From contig JAAYHD010000032.1 in the NCBI GenBank assembly GCA_012735495.1, positions 43,762-107,761 on the forward strand: DNA of 64,000 bases, written 5' to 3'. Position numbers and translations under genes: made by a program. Origin of the DNA: Clostridiales bacterium (GTDB taxonomy: Bacteria; Bacillota; Clostridia; Lachnospirales; Lachnospiraceae). The notes beneath the pieces are model-generated. The model worked only from the letters and a program-made list of their open reading frames with translations, made no database searches and was not told the DNA's origin. Of this stretch, positions 16,249-25,559 are shown piece after piece (positions within the stretch are counted from its first letter, which is position 1; each line of letters begins with the position of its first letter).

Positions 16249-18629
16249 CGGTTCCAGAATTCCGATACTATATCGGCCATGGAATCAATATCCACGGGGA
16301 CAAAAGGGAACCACTCCCTTGGGAACAGCTGATAGTATTTCGGCTGGGCAAACCTCTCATCCAACAGTAAAATAATGCCCCGGTCTTCTTCCGTACGGAT
16401 TACCCGTCCTGCAGACTGCAGGACTTTATTCATGCCCTGGTAAAGGTAAGCATAATCGAAGCCGTTCTTGCCCCTTTCGTCAAAATAACTTCTGAAAAGC
16501 TCCCTTTCGTTGCAGACCATGGGCAGTCCGGGACCAACTATAACCGCTCCTATGAGCCTGCTTCTTTTTAAATCGATGCCCTCGCTGAATATACCGCCCA
16601 TAACGCAGAACGCAATTCGCGTCTGCGTCGGGTTTTCCACAAAATCCTCGAGAAACATCTCTTTTTCCTCTTCCTTCATATTGCTGCCCTGCATTACAAT
16701 TCCGTCAATTTCGCCTTCCGCGAGCTCAAAAACCGCCTGCATCATTTGGTACGAAGGAAAAAAGACCAGGTAATTCCCTGTTTTCAGTCTTGTAAACTCC
16801 TTGATATATCTTATAATCCTCCGGTATTCGCTGTTGTTCCTCCTGTTATATCTGGTGCTTACGTCGGCTCCCACCATTACCAGCCGGTTTTCCTTCTTAA
16901 AGGACGACGGGGCATATACGGCATAATCGTCCTCATTTCCTCCCAACTGGTCCATGTAATACTTGATGGGAAGCAGGGTCGCGGAAAAAAGCACCGCGCT
17001 CCTGCCCCGTTCATAACACCTGGCCAGGTTTTTTGACGGATCCATGCATTGAAGCTTTATTCTGAATCTCTCATCTTCATCATAATCGGTATATATCGTA
17101 TAATTCTCATCCAGAATATCATATATATTAAGAAAATGCCTTATATCCAGGTACAGCTTGCTTATCTCCTCGCCGACATTCTTAGCTTCCTGGAAATAAG
17201 CTTCATACTCACCTATAAGCTCCATAAGGTGTATGATAAAGTCACTGATATCGTAAACAACCTCAAACTCGTCACATTCTCTCTTAAGCTTCAGCAGATC
17301 CTTGTTGCACTTGTCAATGCATTTAACCAGCTTGGTATGAGCGTCCTTTACGGACCGCTTCACCAGCAGGAAATCCTCCTTGTATAAGACGGCGCTGAAC
17401 ATCTCCCTGGCCCTGTCCACAAGATTATGGGCTTCGTCAATCAGGAAAACATAGTCCTCCTGCCTGTCGTTGGCAAAAAACCTGCGAAGATAAACATTCG
17501 GGTCAAAGACATAATTGTAATCACATATGATTGCATCGGACCACAAGGTCACATCCAGGGACATTTCAAACGGACAGACATTATGCTTTTTGGCATAATA
17601 TAAAATCAGGTCCCTGGTTATTTTATCCTCGTTTATGAGCATATCGTATACCGCCGCGTTAACCCTGTCATAATGGCCCTTGGCCCTGGGGCAGGATGCC
17701 GGGTTGCAGTCCGGTTTATCCAATATGCATACCTTTTCCTTTGCCGTTATGGTGGTTACCTTGATGCTTAATCCCTTGTCCGTAAGAACCCGGAATGTTT
17801 CTTCCGCGGCTGTTCTTGTTATGGTCTTGGCCGTAAGGTAAAAAATCTTGCTGACAATCCCGGTTCCCATCGCTTTGACTGCCGGAAACACCGTAGATAT
17901 TGTCTTTCCGACACCCGTGGGGGCTTCTATGAACAGCTTCTTCTTTCTAAGTATGGTCCTATAAACACCTGCTGCCAGCTCCTTCTGGCCTTCCCTGTAT
18001 GTAAACGGGAATTCAAGGGCATTTATCCCGTCGTTTCTTTTGTCTATCCATTTTATTTGCCATACCGCCCATTTCGCATATTCGTTAATCAAATCATTAA
18101 ACCACCGGCCGATTTCCTCGAAAGAAAAACTCTCTTCAAAGTATTTGACGCTTTCCGATTCCAGGTTGACATATGTCAGGCGTATGCCTATTTGCGAATG
18201 CCTGTGTTTTACAGCATATATGTATGCATAGCACATTGCCTGGGCCCGGTGGACCGAAACCGGTTCTGCCAGGTATGCCAGGTCCATGTATACCCCTTTA
18301 ATTTCATCAATTACCGCCTCGGGCTTTGCGCCGATGAATGAATCATCCGCTTCATCCGGCTTGCTTGAAAATACCCCGTCCGCCCTGCCTTCCACCGTTA
18401 GCTCCAGGGATACCCCGTCATAATTCACAGGAACCGTGATGCTTAAAGCAACCTCGGACGCATAATCCGCCCCCATCTGCTTTTGAAGCTTCCTGTGAAT
18501 GCGCCCTCCGGCTCGCATGGCTTCGATCTCGTCCCTGCCTCCCCGGGTATTGTCCAGGTCTCCGCTTCGCATGATAAACTCCACAAGATTCCTAACAGAT
18601 ATGCTGATTTCCTTGACACTTTCGCTCAT
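16245..18629 (-). CDS. PD-(D/E)XK nuclease-XPD/DinG helicase fusion
   Basis: About 794 residues. Residues about 1-210 look like a RecB/Cas4-type nuclease: GRADGVF, then VIDEIKG (E-x-K), then HRAQAMCYAYIYA (QxxxY). A superfamily 2 XPD/DinG helicase follows: EAPTGVGKTISTVFP (Walker A), four cysteines around CILDKPDCNPASCPRA and NVCPFEM (iron-sulfur cluster), FLIDEAHNL (DEAH box), and VLFSATL, GGIFSEGIDLK and QSAGRVIRTEEDRG as helicase motifs. It should unwind 5'-3' and cut DNA. The start at 18629 is nine bases after GGAGG. The role is probably DNA repair; no phage-defence neighbours are visible. Confidence 0.9.
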   Translation of the reverse strand: MSESVKEISISVRNLVEFIMRSGDLDNTRGGRDEIEAMRAGGRIHRKLQKQMGADYASEVALSITVPVNYDGVSLELTVEGRADGVFSSKPDEADDSFIGAKPEAVIDEIKGVYMDLAYLAEPVSVHRAQAMCYAYIYAVKHRHSQIGIRLTYVNLESESVKYFEESFSFEEIGRWFNDLINEYAKWAVWQIKWIDKRNDGINALEFPFTYREGQKELAAGVYRTILRKKKLFIEAPTGVGKTISTVFPAVKAMGTGIVSKIFYLTAKTITRTAAEETFRVLTDKGLSIKVTTITAKEKVCILDKPDCNPASCPRAKGHYDRVNAAVYDMLINEDKITRDLILYYAKKHNVCPFEMSLDVTLWSDAIICDYNYVFDPNVYLRRFFANDRQEDYVFLIDEAHNLVDRAREMFSAVLYKEDFLLVKRSVKDAHTKLVKCIDKCNKDLLKLKRECDEFEVVYDISDFIIHLMELIGEYEAYFQEAKNVGEEISKLYLDIRHFLNIYDILDENYTIYTDYDEDERFRIKLQCMDPSKNLARCYERGRSAVLFSATLLPIKYYMDQLGGNEDDYAVYAPSSFKKENRLVMVGADVSTRYNRRNNSEYRRIIRYIKEFTRLKTGNYLVFFPSYQMMQAVFELAEGEIDGIVMQGSNMKEEEKEMFLEDFVENPTQTRIAFCVMGGIFSEGIDLKRSRLIGAVIVGPGLPMVCNERELFRSYFDERGKNGFDYAYLYQGMNKVLQSAGRVIRTEEDRGIILLLDERFAQPKYYQLFPREWFPFVPVDIDSMADIVSEFWNR

Positions 18630-18681
18630 AAACGGTTTCCTCCATGGCAGCCGGACATAATCTGCCGGCAATATGGGATAT

Positions 18682-18736
18682 AAAAAAGACATCCTGCAGG
18701 ATGCCCGATGACATCCTTCGGATGTCTTTAATTATA
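18682..18736 (-). promoter_or_regulatory. extended -10 promoter and tandem hairpins in the helicase leader
   Basis: On the minus strand TGCTATAAT (extended -10, 18739-18731) is followed by hairpin GACATCC-GAA-GGATGTC (18726-18710) and then CATCC-TGCA-GGATG plus TCTTTTTT (18703-18682). The second looks like a terminator lying 53 bp before the helicase start. It either ends the upstream small gene's transcript or attenuates the helicase. Because the arms are copies of the same sequence, alternative pairings exclude each other. Confidence 0.5.
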
Positions 18737-18787
18737 GCATAATTTTTGATTTTATACCCGGAAACTGTCCGAATTACCATTAAGAAT

Positions 18788-19027
18788 CTATATATAGAAG
18801 TCTTCAAGCTCTTCGTCAAGTGTTCCGTTCTCGTAGTGCTTGATCCAGTTTGTCTTAGCCCCCTTCTTTCGTGATGCGGAGTGTCCGCGCCTGTCATACT
18901 CATCATATAAAAGTTTCTTGCTCATTGCTCTCTTTTCCCGCTCAATTCGCTTCATAGTCTGATATTTGGCCATCTGCGGATCAATGGGAATCCTGCTGTT
19001 GCTCTCATTTGGCCCTGTGGTAGCCAC
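18788..19027 (-). CDS. small charged protein of unknown function
   Basis: About 79 residues, starting at GTG 19027 nine bases after GAGAGGGG (TTG 19030 also possible). Strongly charged: the middle is Lys/Arg-rich (KRIEREKRAMSKKL and SASRKKGAK) and the end is acidic (LDEELEDFYI). No signal peptide, membrane segment or family that I recognise. It is divergent from the DUF1292 gene with a 200-bp shared promoter region. A real gene is supported by the ribosome binding site and by the lack of any overlapping alternative, but I cannot suggest a function. Confidence 0.55.
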   Translation of the reverse strand: MATTGPNESNSRIPIDPQMAKYQTMKRIEREKRAMSKKLLYDEYDRRGHSASRKKGAKTNWIKHYENGTLDEELEDFYI

Positions 19028-19139
19028 CAAAATTTACCCCTCTCTTTAATAATAATTAGTAATATTAAGTTGTCACATTTAATTTTAAAATATTTTAAGT
19101 TAAAGTCAATATTTATTTGTTTTAAATATATGTTTTACA

Positions 19140-19199
19140 CTTGCATTTTTTGCCTACATCTGATACATTTTATGTATATTCTTCTAATGATATCATTAG
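19140..19199 (+). promoter_or_regulatory. promoter region of the DUF1292 gene with a 16-bp palindrome
   Basis: TTGCAT (19141-19146), 17 bp, then TACATT as a SigA-like pair. The perfect palindrome CTAATGATATCATTAG (19184-19199) lies between the likely transcription start and the ribosome binding site, a position suited to an operator or a 5' stem-loop. Confidence 0.45.
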
Positions 19200-19227
19200 G
19201 GGAAAATTCTAAAAGTGAGGTAATAAT

Positions 19228-19587
19228 ATGAACGGACACAATCATAACGATAACTGCGGATGCGGTCACGATGACATGTACGATTACATTACATTGTCCC
19301 TGGACGATGGTACGGAACTGCAATGTGTTGTGCTTGAAATTTTTACGGTAGACGATAAAGAGTATATTGCTCTTCAACCTATAGACGGGGAAGAGGATGA
19401 TAATGTTTTTCTATATCGCTTTATCCAGGAAAATGAAGACGATGAACCTCAACTCCTGAACATCGAGGATGATGAGGAATTCGAGGCGGTTGCGGATGCA
19501 TTCGAAGAAATACTGGACACCCGGGAGTTCGACGAAATATTTGATGAGGACGCCGAAGAGTACGACTTTGACGAGGATGATGAATAG
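19228..19587 (+). CDS. DUF1292 domain-containing acidic protein
   Basis: 119 residues. After a His/Asn/Cys/Gly-rich start (MNGHNHNDNCGCGHDD, possibly metal-binding) comes the DUF1292 core YITLSLDDGTELQCVVLEIF and EYIALQPIDGE. The C-terminal third is nearly all Asp/Glu. DUF1292 proteins (YrzB-like) are widespread small Firmicute proteins without a known role. A strong bidirectional terminator follows. Confident about family, not about function. Confidence 0.85.
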   Translation: MNGHNHNDNCGCGHDDMYDYITLSLDDGTELQCVVLEIFTVDDKEYIALQPIDGEEDDNVFLYRFIQENEDDEPQLLNIEDDEEFEAVADAFEEILDTREFDEIFDEDAEEYDFDEDDE

Positions 19588-19602
19588 TAATCCGATATTG
19601 TC

Positions 19603-19650
19603 AGGGTGCTTTGATGCCAGGCATGGCATCACGGCACCCTTTCTTATTTT
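19603..19650. terminator. Rho-independent terminator between DUF1292 gene and uvrD-like gene
   Basis: AGGGTGC (19603-19609) pairs with GCACCCT (19634-19640) around an inner TGATGCC/GGCATCA stem, followed by TTCTTATTTT. It serves the plus-strand gene and probably the convergent helicase operon. Confidence 0.8.
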
Positions 19651-21484
19651 ATCCGCGCTCACCGGTTTCCGCTATGAATCGGGACGGAGACATGGACTTG
19701 TTATAGCGCTGCCCGCAGCTGAATATATACAGCTTGTTCTTAGCCCTGGTCATTGCCACGTAAAACAGCCTTCTCTCTTCTTCGATGCTTTCAGGAAGCA
19801 CCGACTTTTTATGGGGCATTATGCCTTCATTTGCATCCATAATGAAAACTGTTGAAAACTCCAGGCCCTTTGAGCCATGCATGGTCATTATCCGGACTGC
19901 GTCGGCCTTATTGCCTGCCATTTTGGCAGCCTGCCTTATAAGCTCTTCTTTGTATTCCTCCATGAATGAAAACCATTCCGAATATGTGTTAAACCCTCTT
20001 GCGCTCTCCTGAAGCTCATCCAGGATGTCCGTAAGCTCCTCCGGTTTAATCCTGCGTTTTGCAGCATAATCCCTTAAGAATTCTTCATATCCTATTCCCC
20101 TTCGTATATACTGGATTGCAGCGTATGGCTTCATCCCTGAAAGCATGGCAAGATCATATTCCAGCTGCTCGATCCTGTCAAGCATCCATTTCTTGTCCTC
20201 ATAATACTCTTTAATCTCTTCAATGCTTGTGTTGGGGCTGTCAAAGCATTCCCTTTCAATATACCGTACCGGCCTGTTGATAATTCTTAAGAACAGTCCA
20301 CGGTCGGTCCCACCCGTCGCTATCCTAATGTAGGACAGTATATCCCGGGTAATCCAATGATCATAGATGTTCGGCAGGCTGTCCCCCGCAATGAACGGTA
20401 TGTTATATTCAATAAGCTTTTGAATTATTGCTCCCGCTCCCAGGTTCGTCCGCACAAGTATGCATATGTCGGATAAAGATTCGTTTTGCTTCGCAAGCAA
20501 AAGAATTTCTTCCGCAAGCTTTGTATTTTGCTCCGTCATGGAATCAAAATGCCTTAAGACAACCTCACCGCCTTTTTTCGAATGGGCGGAAATCTCCTTT
20601 TCAAACCGGTTTTTGTTGTGGGAAATCAGATTACATGCCGCACTTACGATATGATTATCAGACCTGTAATTGACATTGAGAAGAACCTTTTTACAATCGG
20701 GATGGTCCGACGGGAAGTTCAACATAATTTCCGGCTTTGCGCCCCGGAATCGGTAAATGGACTGGTCATCGTCCCCCACGATAAACAGGTTGTTTTCAGG
20801 CGCAGCCAGCATCCTGACAATATCATACTGGAGTATATTGATGTCCTGGAATTCGTCTATAAGAATATATTTGAATTTGCTCTGCCACAGCTTTAAGATG
20901 TCCGGCCTTTCGGACAGAAGCTTGCAGCACATGACCAGCATATCGTCATAATCTATCTTTTTGAGCCTTTGAAGCCTTTTATTATATTCCCTGTAGATGT
21001 TTCTGAAAACCTCGTCCCCGCAGCTCATGGAATAATAAGCGGAAATATCCATCCTGTTGCCCTTTACCAGGCTTATTTCGGATAACAGCTCCGAAACAAA
21101 TTCCTTCTCATCCTCATACCCCTGCCCCATCATGGACAGGATATTTCTAAGACATGCCCGCTTTTCGTCCTCGCTTATTATGTTTTCGGGACTAAAGCCG
21201 TAGGCATGTCTTAATATTGCAAAGAAAACCGCATGGAATGTCCCAAAGCTAACACCCGTACTGCCAACACCCAGCAGCCTTAAGAACCGCTCCTTCATCT
21301 CCCCCGCCGCGGCCCTGGTAAATGTAATAACCAGGATATTCTCTTCAGGTATATTGTATTCCCGAATCAAATACCTCGTCCGCTCGGTAATCACCAGAGT
21401 CTTTCCGGAGCCGGGACCGGCCAGCACCATCATTGGTCCGTCCTTGTGGCGTATGGCCGTCTTCTGAGCCCGGTTCAGATTCAT
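19649..21484 (-). CDS. UvrD/Rep/PcrA-family ATP-dependent DNA helicase
   Basis: 611 residues, a superfamily 1A helicase shorter than PcrA (about 730) because it lacks much of the C-terminal region. Motifs in order: [15 protein letters not shown] (I), [15 protein letters not shown] (Ia), [13 protein letters not shown] (II), [14 protein letters not shown] (III), LNVNYRS (IV), [15 protein letters not shown] (V) and [14 protein letters not shown] (VI). It translocates 3'-5' on single-stranded DNA in repair or replication restart. Its ATG overlaps the gltX stop by 4 bp (ATGA), so it is translationally coupled to gltX. Confidence 0.92.
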   Translation of the reverse strand: MNLNRAQKTAIRHKDGPMMVLAGPGSGKTLVITERTRYLIREYNIPEENILVITFTRAAAGEMKERFLRLLGVGSTGVSFGTFHAVFFAILRHAYGFSPENIISEDEKRACLRNILSMMGQGYEDEKEFVSELLSEISLVKGNRMDISAYYSMSCGDEVFRNIYREYNKRLQRLKKIDYDDMLVMCCKLLSERPDILKLWQSKFKYILIDEFQDINILQYDIVRMLAAPENNLFIVGDDDQSIYRFRGAKPEIMLNFPSDHPDCKKVLLNVNYRSDNHIVSAACNLISHNKNRFEKEISAHSKKGGEVVLRHFDSMTEQNTKLAEEILLLAKQNESLSDICILVRTNLGAGAIIQKLIEYNIPFIAGDSLPNIYDHWITRDILSYIRIATGGTDRGLFLRIINRPVRYIERECFDSPNTSIEEIKEYYEDKKWMLDRIEQLEYDLAMLSGMKPYAAIQYIRRGIGYEEFLRDYAAKRRIKPEELTDILDELQESARGFNTYSEWFSFMEEYKEELIRQAAKMAGNKADAVRIMTMHGSKGLEFSTVFIMDANEGIMPHKKSVLPESIEEERRLFYVAMTRAKNKLYIFSCGQRYNKSMSPSRFIAETGERG

Positions 21485-22974
21485 CTGCCCAATGCCTTGT
21501 TCAGCTTGTCGATGGCAATCCTTATACGTCTTAAGCTTTCCTCTTTGCCGAGGATGCTCATGATCTCATAAGCGCCTCCGGGTGTTGACTGCTTGCCTGA
21601 TACGGCCGTTCTTACAGGCCAAAGAGCTTGCCCGTTTTTTATTTGCTTTTCTTCGATGTAGGATTTTATGATCTCCTCGATGGAAGCTTCGGAATAATCC
21701 TCCAAAGCCTCAAACCTGGGCAGAAGCTCATTCAATACAACCAGCGAGCTTTCCGTATCAGTCTTCATCTTCTTGTGGGTGAACATCTCCGCGTCATATT
21801 CGGGAAGCTCTTCAAAAAAATCTATCAGGGAACCGATATCACACAGGGTTTCTATTCTTGTCTTTACAAGGCTTGCTATCTTCCTGAAATCCAGTTCTTT
21901 TTTAATAACTGCCTTGATATATGGAAGGGCCATGTTATAGAACCTGTCCTCATCCATCATCTTAATATATTCACCGTTCATCCAGCGAAGCTTGACCATA
22001 TCGAATACCGCGGGAGACTTGTTTATGTTGTGGTAGTCAAACTCCCTAATCAGCTCCTCAAGAGACATGATTTCATTGTTGCTTGGAGGGCTCCATCCAA
22101 GCAGAGCTACAAAGTTTATGATAGCCTCCGATATGAATCCCTGCTCGAGCAGATCCTCGTATGACGAGTGGCCGCTTCGCTTGCTGAGCTTTTTGTGCTC
22201 CTCATTTGTAATCAAGGGAAGATGCACATATACAGGCTCTTCCCAGCCGAAGGCCTGGTAAAGCCTGGTGTATTTCGGAGTGGAGGACAAATACTCATTT
22301 CCCCTCACTACATGGGTAATTCCCATAAGATGGTCATCAACCACATTTGCGAAGTTATAAGTGGGGAAACCGTCCGACTTAATTAGAATCATGTCGTCCA
22401 ACTCTTCATTGCTTACGGTAATGTCCCCATATATGACATCATGGAAAGTGGTTGTTCCTTCCTCGGGAATATTCTGACGTATTACATAGGGTATTCCGGC
22501 CGCCAGCTTCTCCTCTACCTCTTCCTTGGATAGGTGGAGGCAATGCTTGTCGTACTTGGTGATTTCCTTAACCTCGTCATCCTCATCACCCTCGTCCGCG
22601 CTGCTGACGGATATTTTCAGAGAAGCCAGGCGCTCCTTGGTACAGAAGCAGTAATATGCCGCTCCCTTATCAATCAGCTCCTTGGCATACTTCATGTAAA
22701 TGCCCGCCTTAACCCTTTCGCTTTGCACGTAAGGACCGCATCCGCCGTCCTTGTCGGGGCCTTCGTCATGAATCAGCCCCGTACTTTCAAGAGTACGGTA
22801 AATAATATCTATTGCCCCGTCAACGTAACGTTCCTGGTCCGTATCCTCGATGCGCAATATAAATGTGCCGCCCTCATGCTTGGCAATCAGGTATTCATAA
22901 AGGGCAGTTCTTAAATTGCCAACATGCATCCTGCCGGTCGGACTCGGTGCAAACCTGGTCCTGATTTTCTTCAT
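21481..22974 (-). CDS. gltX: glutamate--tRNA ligase
   Basis: 497 residues, a class I aminoacyl-tRNA synthetase charging tRNA-Glu (and in many Firmicutes tRNA-Gln, later amidated). The HIGH motif is [14 protein letters not shown] at residues 8-20 and the KMSKS equivalent is [11 protein letters not shown] near residue 257. The helical anticodon-binding C-terminal domain is complete. AGGAAG precedes the ATG. An insertion of acidic residues ([12 protein letters not shown]) near residue 128 is unusual. Confidence 0.95.
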   Translation of the reverse strand: MKKIRTRFAPSPTGRMHVGNLRTALYEYLIAKHEGGTFILRIEDTDQERYVDGAIDIIYRTLESTGLIHDEGPDKDGGCGPYVQSERVKAGIYMKYAKELIDKGAAYYCFCTKERLASLKISVSSADEGDEDDEVKEITKYDKHCLHLSKEEVEEKLAAGIPYVIRQNIPEEGTTTFHDVIYGDITVSNEELDDMILIKSDGFPTYNFANVVDDHLMGITHVVRGNEYLSSTPKYTRLYQAFGWEEPVYVHLPLITNEEHKKLSKRSGHSSYEDLLEQGFISEAIINFVALLGWSPPSNNEIMSLEELIREFDYHNINKSPAVFDMVKLRWMNGEYIKMMDEDRFYNMALPYIKAVIKKELDFRKIASLVKTRIETLCDIGSLIDFFEELPEYDAEMFTHKKMKTDTESSLVVLNELLPRFEALEDYSEASIEEIIKSYIEEKQIKNGQALWPVRTAVSGKQSTPGGAYEIMSILGKEESLRRIRIAIDKLNKALGR

Positions 22975-22993
22975 GTCAATCTTCCTCTCTGTT

Positions 22994-23461
22994 TTAGTAG
23001 CTGTAATCCTTGAATAAATCGTAGTACTGCCGGCTCATTTCCTCATCCAGCATCTCCTGGAATGTCGGGCTTTTCATAAGCAACATAACCATGATAAACA
23101 CCAGCATGCCTATAACAAAGGTAATAGCCATATATACTAATGTTGCCCTGGCCCAGTTCCTTTTACTCTCGGCCGCGTTTTTATCAAGCGCCCAAACTAA
23201 AAGCATTACAAAGAAAACCAATCCTCCCACACATGGAATAAACAAAAGGAGATATGTACCAAGCCAGTTTCCGAATGAAACCGGTTCCTGATTGCTGTTA
23301 AGATCTACTGTCCGTACCGTTGTATAAGCCGGACCCTGTGTACCGGAATCCTCCGTTCTTCCTTGACCGGGGTTGAAATTCTCCCTGAAGGAAGCTCCAC
23401 AGTATTCGCAAAAGTTCGCATTTTCATTGTCGGTGCTTCTTCCGCAGGAATTGCATACCAT
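22994..23461 (-). CDS. zinc-ribbon membrane protein of unknown function
   Basis: 155 residues. The start [22 protein letters not shown] is a zinc ribbon with two CxxC knuckles. A polar linker leads to two long hydrophobic helices ([27 protein letters not shown] and [21 protein letters not shown]), so the ribbon is cytoplasmic or outside depending on topology. The ATG at 23461 has GAGGTG eight bases upstream. It resembles many small Firmicute zinc-ribbon proteins. Probably co-transcribed with gltX, 19 bp away. Confidence 0.75.
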   Translation of the reverse strand: MVCNSCGRSTDNENANFCEYCGASFRENFNPGQGRTEDSGTQGPAYTTVRTVDLNSNQEPVSFGNWLGTYLLLFIPCVGGLVFFVMLLVWALDKNAAESKRNWARATLVYMAITFVIGMLVFIMVMLLMKSPTFQEMLDEEMSRQYYDLFKDYSY

Positions 23462-23540
23462 GGTATTCACCTCGTTTAGCATTTTCTCTCATTATAACAT
23501 ATCAAAAGCAAAAATCAATTGTACAGGAAATTACAGACAG

Positions 23541-23593
23541 AAAAAAAATGGACACACCGGTAGGTTTTGCACGAAGCATTTTCCGGTATGCCC
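23541..23593 (-). terminator. Rho-independent terminator of the MacB-like operon
   Basis: On the minus strand GGGCATACCGG pairs with CCGGTGTGTCC (two wobble pairs) across a 22-nt loop and is followed by A and then eight T. It lies 38 bp after the permease stop. Confidence 0.7.
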
Positions 23594-23630
23594 GATATGG
23601 CTTTTTATTAATTCCATGTGTATTCCGTTA

Positions 23631-24986
23631 TTAATTTTCGGTTCTGATGGCCTCAATGGCACTTATCTTTGTTGCTCGCCTTGCCGGGAAGTAGCCTGAC
23701 AGCAGGCCTACCACCACTGATATTCCCAGGCCTAAAAGCGGCAGGTACAGTGGAATAATCGAGTATGAAACTTCCGCCACTTCAGTGCCTCCCAAATACG
23801 AACCGCCTCTGTTTACCAATGCGCCAAACAGCGGTTTGCCATATTTGTTAATCAGATAGGAAGCCAGGTAGCTGAATCCGACGCCGATCACCCCTCCGAT
23901 GAAACCAATCATTCCCGCTTCATACAGGAACAGCATGCGTATGTCCTTGACGACGCATCCCAAAACCTTCATAATGCCGATTTCCTTGGTCCTTTCGTAA
24001 ATGGACATGACCATGGTATTGGCAATACTGATGGCCGATACGAACATGGATACCGCGCCAAGGAACAGGAATATGAGCTGCAGGGTCTTGGACGCTTCAA
24101 TTGTAGGCTTAAGATACTGCATGAGGCTGTTGGACTGGTAGCCCATTTCCTTTATCTTATCCTGTACTTCCTCGACATGATCGATATTATCGACATTGAG
24201 CATGATCTGCTGGTACTCATCCAATTCCTTCATGGCTTTTTTTCTGTCATCAAGGGTCAGGGTATTGCAGTACTGCATGTATATCTTTTCAAAATACTCC
24301 AGGTCCATATATGCATTGTAGTCATATTCCGCCTTGGTTTCCACCATCTTGGCCACGTTGGTCAAAGGAAGCATAAACTCCTTCCTCCTCGGGTTCCTCT
24401 GGTACCGCCATTCATCGAATTTAAAGAAAATCTTATCCTTCTGAAGGTCAACCTGTTTATATTTCACATTCATCCATGAGGTCGGATTGCTTTCATAGAA
24501 TTCCCACGGCTGGTTGTATCCGAACACAATTGTGCTGTTGTCCTCATCATTTGGATATTCGCCGAACATAAGCTCAGGAAATTCAAATGCTTCAAACACC
24601 GACCTGTCCATAACCATTATGTTAGCACCGGATTCATACTTTCCCGAAATATACCTGCCATAAATGTATATTACAGGCGTCACAGCCCTAACGTGGTCCA
24701 TGGCTCTAATTTGCTCAACCAAATCCTTTGTAAGCTTCTGCTCCTGGCCGCCCACCCAATTGCCGTTATCATCATAAATAGCGCCATAGGTATCTATGGT
24801 TATTGTGGTCAGGCTGCCGTATTCCTTAACCTGTTTTTCAAAGCTTCTGTCCATTCCATGGCCTATGGATATTGTTATGATTATAAACAAACAGCCTATC
24901 ACAACACCAAGAACCGTCAAAATGGTCCGCACTTTCCTTCTGAACAGGTTTTTTAGCCCCATTCGAAGCAAATCACTAATCCTCAT
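23631..24986 (-). CDS. MacB/FtsX-type ABC transporter permease
   Basis: About 451 residues with MacB topology: one N-terminal helix (RKVRTILTVLGVVIGCLFIIITISIG), a large extracytoplasmic domain of about 230 residues, then three helices (LIFLFLGAVSMFVSAISIANTMVMSIYERTKEIGIMKVLG and on) and the ending FPARRATKISAIEAIR. The ATG at 24986 overlaps the stop of the preceding gene by 11 nt. With the ATPase at 28105 it forms a mechanotransmission-type transporter that probably acts on an envelope or secreted substrate with the CARDB and GYID-repeat proteins between them. Confidence 0.88.
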   Translation of the reverse strand: MRISDLLRMGLKNLFRRKVRTILTVLGVVIGCLFIIITISIGHGMDRSFEKQVKEYGSLTTITIDTYGAIYDDNGNWVGGQEQKLTKDLVEQIRAMDHVRAVTPVIYIYGRYISGKYESGANIMVMDRSVFEAFEFPELMFGEYPNDEDNSTIVFGYNQPWEFYESNPTSWMNVKYKQVDLQKDKIFFKFDEWRYQRNPRRKEFMLPLTNVAKMVETKAEYDYNAYMDLEYFEKIYMQYCNTLTLDDRKKAMKELDEYQQIMLNVDNIDHVEEVQDKIKEMGYQSNSLMQYLKPTIEASKTLQLIFLFLGAVSMFVSAISIANTMVMSIYERTKEIGIMKVLGCVVKDIRMLFLYEAGMIGFIGGVIGVGFSYLASYLINKYGKPLFGALVNRGGSYLGGTEVAEVSYSIIPLYLPLLGLGISVVVGLLSGYFPARRATKISAIEAIRTEN

Positions 24987-25482
24987 ACAAATCAATTCCT
25001 TTTTTGATTTTCAACTTGGCTAACAGTACTCCGATTACAATGCTGACAACCAGTACTGCGGCAGAAATACCGATAACAAACGGCCATGAGGAAAGCAGCG
25101 GATCCTTCACCTCTCCCATTCCGGTTTCAGTGCCGTAATCAATATAACCACCATCGATATATCCACCATCGATATATCCCGGATCTATGTATCCGTCATC
25201 TATGTACCCGCCATCGACGAAACCCGGATCCATAATAAATTCTTCATCAGAAACACCCGGGTCAATATAGTCTCCTTCTACAGCGGACTCGGAGTCCTCA
25301 TTTATTACGTCGCCTTCAAGAGTTTCCTCCTCATAAACCTCCTCACCGGCATTGCCGGCATCGGAAGCCTGTCTGTCAACCTCGGCATCGGTCTTCATCT
25401 CACCCGATGTTTCCGATGGTCCCGTTATAGGTTCAATTTGAATGTCAACCGTATTATTTGCTATTAAATATAATCCACTCAT
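24976..25482 (-). CDS. acidic membrane-anchored protein with GYIDG repeats
   Basis: About 168 residues, starting at ATG 25482 five bases after GGAGG. No N-terminal signal peptide is evident, although the start GLYLIANNTVDIQI is mildly hydrophobic. A Glu/Asp-rich middle is followed by tandem five-residue repeats (GYIDD, GYIDP, GYIDG, GYIDG, GYIDY) and one C-terminal membrane helix (WPFVIGISAAVLVVSIVIGVLLA) with a Lys-rich tail. I know no family for it. Position between the CARDB protein and the permease suggests an accessory part of the ABC system. Confidence 0.7.
   Translation of the reverse strand: MSGLYLIANNTVDIQIEPITGPSETSGEMKTDAEVDRQASDAGNAGEEVYEEETLEGDVINEDSESAVEGDYIDPGVSDEEFIMDPGFVDGGYIDDGYIDPGYIDGGYIDGGYIDYGTETGMGEVKDPLLSSWPFVIGISAAVLVVSIVIGVLLAKLKIKKGIDLYED
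25138..25230 (-). repeat. in-frame tandem repeat encoding GYIDx units
   Basis: 15-bp units (minus strand GGATATATCGATGGT and variants) repeated about six times in register, encoding GYID plus Gly, Pro or Asp. The DNA copies differ mainly at third positions, so the repeat is maintained at protein level rather than being a fresh slippage product. Confidence 0.75.
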
Positions 25483-25559
25483 AGTATCCTCCAATCTATC
25501 CATAAACTGCAATATATATACGCATTTATTCCCCGGTTCCGCCTTTCATGCCGGCATTA

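Noticed and set aside
16245-24986. Phage defence island around the two helicases
   Set aside because: Neighbours are gltX, DUF1292 and envelope genes; no methylase, toxin or other defence gene is seen.
25138-25230. CRISPR-like repeat array
   Set aside because: Units are 15 bp, in frame and without spacers, so they are a protein repeat.
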